From NCBI RefSeq assembly GCF_021545335.1, contig NZ_CP089312.1, forward strand, positions 6,510,001 to 6,574,000: 64,000 bases of DNA, read 5' to 3'. Positions 60,976 through 64,000 of the stretch are shown piece after piece. The stretch's first letter is position 1; the number at the start of each line of letters is the position of its first letter. The translations under genes and the position numbers were made by a program. This DNA is from Streptomyces sp. GQFP. Lineage in GTDB: Bacteria > Actinomycetota > Actinomycetes > Streptomycetales > Streptomycetaceae. A model generated the notes under the pieces. It saw only the letters and a program-made list of their open reading frames with translations. It was not told the DNA's origin and ran no database searches.

Positions 60976-61233
60976 ATGGCTTTACAGTTCATCGGAATCG
61001 ACCCGGACACGGGCAAGAACGGGTCGCCAACGGCGTGGGTGGATCTAGAGACCGCGGACATCGTGCTCCAGAGCTACACAGCCGATGAGGAGACGCGGAC
61101 CCAGTGTGGGGAGAACACGGCACCGGGGCATGCCAAGGGCATTCCCGCCCACGAAACGGTGATCCGCATCCCTGCCCGCCTGGTCCCGATTTTGAGGGAG
61201 GCCTGCGATGCCGCAGAACGTGCCCAGCTTTGA
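60976..61233 (+). CDS. Small conserved partner of DUF6879 protein
   Basis: An 85-residue protein starting MALQFIGIDPDTGKNGSPTA, ending VIRIPARLVPILREACDAAE. It is often the first of a trio with DUF6879 and an HTH/DUF5753 gene in Streptomyces, as I recall. Its end overlaps the next start by 26 bases, so the two are tightly coupled. It has no HTH, signal peptide or membrane helix. GGAGGG lies before the ATG. Role unknown; a small antitoxin-like or adaptor role is a guess. Confidence 0.78.
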   Translation: MALQFIGIDPDTGKNGSPTAWVDLETADIVLQSYTADEETRTQCGENTAPGHAKGIPAHETVIRIPARLVPILREACDAAERAQL

Positions 61234-61741
61234 CGAGCTGATGGAGGCGGCACAACGCTCAGCGGTGCACCTCGAAATGCGCGACCAGTACGCCGTCGGT
61301 GACGAGGCCGACGACTACAACACCTGGCTCCGTGACGGTCGGCGCGATGCCGACCCCGCCTCGGAGTACTGGGAGCCCTGGGTCGACATGATCTCCCGTG
61401 CGGTCGCCCGTGGAGTCGTCGTACGCCGTGCCCGCGTCGTGTCCGAACCTGTCACCGAGTACATCCGGTACGAGCACGCCGGAACCGCCGTGAACGTGCA
61501 TGCCGGCGAACAGGTGCGCTGGCTGCCCCGCCGCCGGGCATGCGACCTGATGCTGCCCGGCGCTGACCTGTGGATCTTCGACGGAACACAGGTCCTCTTC
61601 AACCACTTCTCCGGGGACGGCAATTGGAGCAATCCGCCCATGGAACTGCGAACTGAACCGAGCATCGTGAAACAGTGCTCGGACGCGTTCGAGGCAGTCT
61701 GGGAACGCGCCGTCCCGCACGACGAGTACGAGATCCACTGA
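61208..61741 (+). CDS. DUF6879 family protein
   Basis: A 177-residue protein with the DUF6879 hallmarks: FDELMEAAQRSAVHLEMRDQ at the start, VVVRRARVVSEPVTEYIRYE in the middle, and EQVRWLPRRRACDLMLPGAD plus WIFDGTQVLFNHFSGDGNW near the end. Proteins of this family sit beside HTH/DUF5753 genes in Streptomyces and act in an unknown way; nuclease or toxin-like roles have been suggested by context only. It overlaps the previous gene by 26 bases. Confidence 0.85.
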   Translation: MPQNVPSFDELMEAAQRSAVHLEMRDQYAVGDEADDYNTWLRDGRRDADPASEYWEPWVDMISRAVARGVVVRRARVVSEPVTEYIRYEHAGTAVNVHAGEQVRWLPRRRACDLMLPGADLWIFDGTQVLFNHFSGDGNWSNPPMELRTEPSIVKQCSDAFEAVWERAVPHDEYEIH

Positions 61742-61764
61742 CAGAAAGCATCACTGGCCAGCTC

Positions 61765-62613
61765 ATGTCCGTCTCCCCGTCTTCCTCAGCCCAGGCCGCG
61801 CGCGAGAACGTGGCGCGCCAGCTACGCGATCTGAGGAGAAACTCTGGGCTGACGGTAACTGAGCTGGCCTCCCACTGCGGCTGGCATCACGCCAAGACCT
61901 CCCGCATCGAGAACGCCAGGACACCGCCATCACCCACGGACATCCGCCTGTGGTGCCGCGCGACCGGCGCCGCCGACCAGGCTCCCGACCTGATCGCAGC
62001 CTCCCAGCACGCGGAATCCCTCTACCGGGAGTGGCGCCAACGCGTACGCACGGGACTGCAGAAGCTCCAGGACAGCTACGTGGAGCTGTACAGGTCGACG
62101 AGCCTGCTGCGCGTGTACTCGCCGGTGCTGATCCCGGGACTACTGCAAACCGAGGGATACGCGCAGGCTTTGCTGAGCACCAACGCCCGCCTTCTCGCAG
62201 TTCCCGACGACTCGGCCGAGGCCGCAGCTGCACGCCTCCAGCGCTCACAGATCATCCACGAGGCAGGGCACCGCTTCGTGATGGTCATTGAGGAAGCGGT
62301 GCTCTACTACCAGCTTGGCAATTCGGACGCGATGGCTGCGCAGTTGGGCTATCTGCTCACTGCGGGGGCGCTTCCGGCGGTGTCGTTCGGCATCATCCCC
62401 ATGTCGACGCGTGAGCGTGCCTTGTGGCCACAGGAGACCTTCGACGTGCACGACGACACACTTGTGTCCGTGGAACTGCTCTCGGCGGAGGTGAACATCA
62501 CGCAGCCCTCCGAGATTGCCCTGTACATCAAGGCTTTTGAGCAGCTCCGGGGTATGGCTGTGTATGGGGCGGAGGCACGGGCGCTGATTGTGAAAGCCAT
62601 CGAGGCGCTGTAG
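61765..62613 (+). CDS. HTH/DUF5753 transcriptional regulator (Scr1/WhiJ-like)
   Basis: A 282-residue regulator. An Xre-type HTH covers about residues 18-65 (DLRRNSGLTVTELASHCGWH, then AKTSRIENARTPPSPTDIRL). The DUF5753 domain follows, including RVYSPVLIPGLLQTEGYAQA and AVLYYQLGNSDAMAAQLGYL. The ATG at 61765 lies 23 bases after the DUF6879 gene. Members are related to WhiJ-like regulators that act with small partner proteins in development and antibiotic control. The adjacent DUF6879 protein may be its partner. Confidence 0.9.
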   Translation: MSVSPSSSAQAARENVARQLRDLRRNSGLTVTELASHCGWHHAKTSRIENARTPPSPTDIRLWCRATGAADQAPDLIAASQHAESLYREWRQRVRTGLQKLQDSYVELYRSTSLLRVYSPVLIPGLLQTEGYAQALLSTNARLLAVPDDSAEAAAARLQRSQIIHEAGHRFVMVIEEAVLYYQLGNSDAMAAQLGYLLTAGALPAVSFGIIPMSTRERALWPQETFDVHDDTLVSVELLSAEVNITQPSEIALYIKAFEQLRGMAVYGAEARALIVKAIEAL

Positions 62614-62628
62614 TGACTGTGCGGGCCC

Positions 62629-62838
62629 TCATTCTTCAAATCTCAGGTCGTTCAATGCCCCTATGAACACCCGCCACGCCTGCCTTCGAACAGCAACTAC
62701 GGGCCCTCTGACGCACTTTGAGTCGCGTACGAAGGTGCCGTCTGCCGACCTAACGCACTCAACGCACTCCGTCCCACTTCCCCCGCTGTAAGAGGACTTG
62801 AACCACGAAAGAGCGGGCGCGGACGGTGCGGTCATCAC
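62629..62838 (-). CDS. DUF397 domain protein
   Basis: A 69-residue protein with the DUF397 signature: SWFKSSYSGGSGTECVECVR, then FVRDSKCVRGPVV-like residues and WRVFIGALNDLRF. Its start (GTG 62838 or ATG 62835) overlaps the stop of the HTH/DUF5753 gene, so the two are coupled. DUF397 proteins accompany WhiJ/AbaA-type regulators in Streptomyces and are thought to modulate them. Four Cys residues are present. Confidence 0.88.
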   Translation of the reverse strand: MMTAPSAPALSWFKSSYSGGSGTECVECVRSADGTFVRDSKCVRGPVVAVRRQAWRVFIGALNDLRFEE

Positions 62839-63680
62839 GTCTCCTTGCTTATACGGGCGATGAGGGCTGCCGAAGACTCAAGGTCGAGCGCCTGTGCGCT
62901 CAGGTACTCGAACGCCAACCTATAGCGGTCCAGTTCCTGGGGCTTCTCCATGAAGAGTCCGCCGCCGAGGAGGTCCACGTAGACCACATCCAAGTCGGGC
63001 TGCGGCCCGCGCAAGACGGCGAAGCTGCCAACCGCCGCTGCGTGGGCTCCTGTTGAGAAGGGGAGCACTTGGACGGTGATGTTCGGGCGCTCGCACATGG
63101 TGAGCAGGTGTCGCAACTGTTCGCCCATGACCTCACGCCCCCCGACGCTGCGTCGGACTGCGGCTTCGTCGATCACAGACCAGATGTGCGGCGGCTCCTC
63201 CCGCTCAAGGAGTTCCTGTCGCTTCATGCGGATGTCCACCATGTGCTGCACTTCCCGCTCCGCGCACTGAACCTCCGAGGCCCGGTGAACGGCCTCGGCG
63301 TACTTGCGGGTCTGGAGAAGCCCAGGGATGTACATGCAGGCGTAGTGATCCTCGCGTACGACCTCGTCCTCAAGCGTGAGCATGAGGTTCATGGAGTCGG
63401 GGATGGGGTCGGCGAGTGATCGCCACCAGCCCTGAATCCTGGCCCCCTTGGCGAGTTCGACCAGGGCCAGCCGCTCTTCATCGGTCGCTCCGTATTCGCG
63501 ACAAAGCGCGTCCACGGCCGGCCACTTGACCGTGCCTTCCTTCGTCTCGTAGCGACTCAGCGTTGCCTTGGAGATGCCGACGCGCGCGCCTGCTTCCTCA
63601 AGGGTCAGACTCTTGAGTTCGCGTAGGCGGCGCAGATCCGCGCCCAGTTGGCGCCTTCGCGTGGTGGGTCCAATCGGCAT
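62835..63680 (-). CDS. HTH/DUF5753 transcriptional regulator, WhiJ-like
   Basis: About 281 residues. The HTH lies at about residues 10-60: RRLRELKSLTLEEAGARVGI, SKATLSRYETKEGTVKWPAV. DUF5753 follows, with MYIPGLLQTRKYAEAVHRAS, IWSVIDEAAVRRSVGGREVM and PFSTGAHAAAVGSFAVLRGP. ATG at 63680 matches homologues and has GAAGGG nine bases upstream; ATG at 63707 with AGGA is an alternative. It is coupled to the DUF397 gene downstream and divergent from the HATPase gene at the window end. Confidence 0.9.
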   Translation of the reverse strand: MPIGPTTRRRQLGADLRRLRELKSLTLEEAGARVGISKATLSRYETKEGTVKWPAVDALCREYGATDEERLALVELAKGARIQGWWRSLADPIPDSMNLMLTLEDEVVREDHYACMYIPGLLQTRKYAEAVHRASEVQCAEREVQHMVDIRMKRQELLEREEPPHIWSVIDEAAVRRSVGGREVMGEQLRHLLTMCERPNITVQVLPFSTGAHAAAVGSFAVLRGPQPDLDVVYVDLLGGGLFMEKPQELDRYRLAFEYLSAQALDLESSAALIARISKET

Positions 63681-63794
63681 GCCTACAAGCCCTTCGTGTC
63701 GATCCATCAGATCGTCCTGGTTGCGTGCGCAGGTCGGCAAGGCGGTGTGCGCTGGGGGCGTGAGATTTGGCGGTGCGCTCCTCCTCGACTCTCA

Positions 63795-63829
63795 TGAGAG
63801 TTCCATTTTGAGAGTTCCAATGCAACTCT
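63795..63829. promoter_or_regulatory. Direct repeats in the divergent DUF5753/HATPase promoter
   Basis: TGAGAGTTCCA occurs at 63795-63805 and 63809-63819, 14 bases apart, followed by TGCAACTCT (63821-63829), whose complement resembles the repeat core. This intergenic region precedes both divergent genes and may hold the regulator's operator. Confidence 0.5.
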
Positions 63830-63883
63830 AGGTGCGTGGCCGAGTGCGCTGTGCAACTCGGCGGGGGTGAGAAGGAGTTGCAC

Positions 63884-64000
63884 ATGGACTGCACCACCTG
63901 CATGCCAAGGAAGCCCTGGGACCTTCACTTTCTGGCGGAGCCCGAGGAAGTCGCAGGCCTACGGCGCGTACTTCGGATCCATCTCGGGCTCTGGGGCTTG
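63884..64000 (+). CDS. HATPase-type anti-sigma-like protein, 5' fragment
   Basis: Only the first 39 codons are inside the window, and the end lies beyond it. It starts MDCTTCMPRKPWDLHFLAEP and continues EEVAGLRRVLRIHLGLWGL. This is the start of a Streptomyces histidine-kinase-like ATPase (RsbW/AbaA-like) that commonly sits beside DUF5753 and DUF397 genes. The ATP-binding N and G boxes would be beyond the window. A GAAGGAG ribosome site lies before the ATG. Confidence 0.7.
   Translation, partial: MDCTTCMPRKPWDLHFLAEPEEVAGLRRVLRIHLGLWGL

Overview
The window looks like Streptomyces chromosomal core DNA running into a more variable region at the right end. The support is very high GC with third-position GC bias, frequent GTG starts, and many typical Streptomyces families: SsgA-like protein, DUF5753/DUF397/DUF6879 regulators, RDD proteins, DasR sites and T7-like receptor kinases. 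From memory, the hppD, ssgG and nagE/nagF gene order resembles the SCO2890-SCO2930 stretch of S. coelicolor in reverse. This was not checked against a database.

Layout. 0-2.6 kb: tail of a PDZ/S16 protease-like gene, a LacI regulator, and an ArsR regulator with a small overlapping partner. 2.6-6.3 kb: a four-gene OpuC/ProVWX-type osmoprotectant ABC importer. 6.3-11.5 kb: an Lrp/AsnC regulator divergent from 4-hydroxyphenylpyruvate dioxygenase, then a TPR protein, a GlcD-like FAD oxidase and an SsgA-like sporulation protein (probably SsgG). 11.8-18.3 kb: two RDD membrane proteins, a secreted M6 metalloprotease, and small proteins. 18.7-31.2 kb: a deeply conserved actinobacterial housekeeping block. 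It holds pncA, pncB, clpS, DUF2017, an amino acid permease, mec (JAMM), cysO, cysM, an MBL hydrolase, N-acetylglucosamine PTS genes with DasR-type operators, rph, rdgB and tRNA-Leu. 31.2-37.1 kb: an HNH endonuclease, an apparent RavA/VWA fusion, bcp, a GroES-like protein and a bifunctional PBP. 37.3-49.2 kb: an ABC-2 exporter, a LiaF-like protein, an SGNH hydrolase, DUF445, a GlxA-type regulator, an oxidoreductase and several small membrane proteins. 49.2-54.6 kb: a lipoprotein plus two tandem receptor Ser/Thr kinases with extracellular solute-binding domains. 54.6-64 kb: accessory DNA with unknown overlapping genes, a seryl-tRNA synthetase remnant, and WhiJ/AbaA-like regulatory modules (DUF5753, DUF397, DUF6879, HATPase), truncated at the window end.

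How the genes work together. mec, cysO and cysM form the protein-thiocarboxylate cysteine pathway. A 32-residue ORF rich in family-typical leader-peptide features lies just before cysO. nagE and nagF are divergent around DasR-like sites. The opuC genes are translationally coupled. The lipoprotein-kinase-kinase set looks like one operon for sensing an extracellular ligand. Nine copies of a GC-rich hairpin repeat and one inverted pair of a roughly 100-bp repeat mark gene ends.
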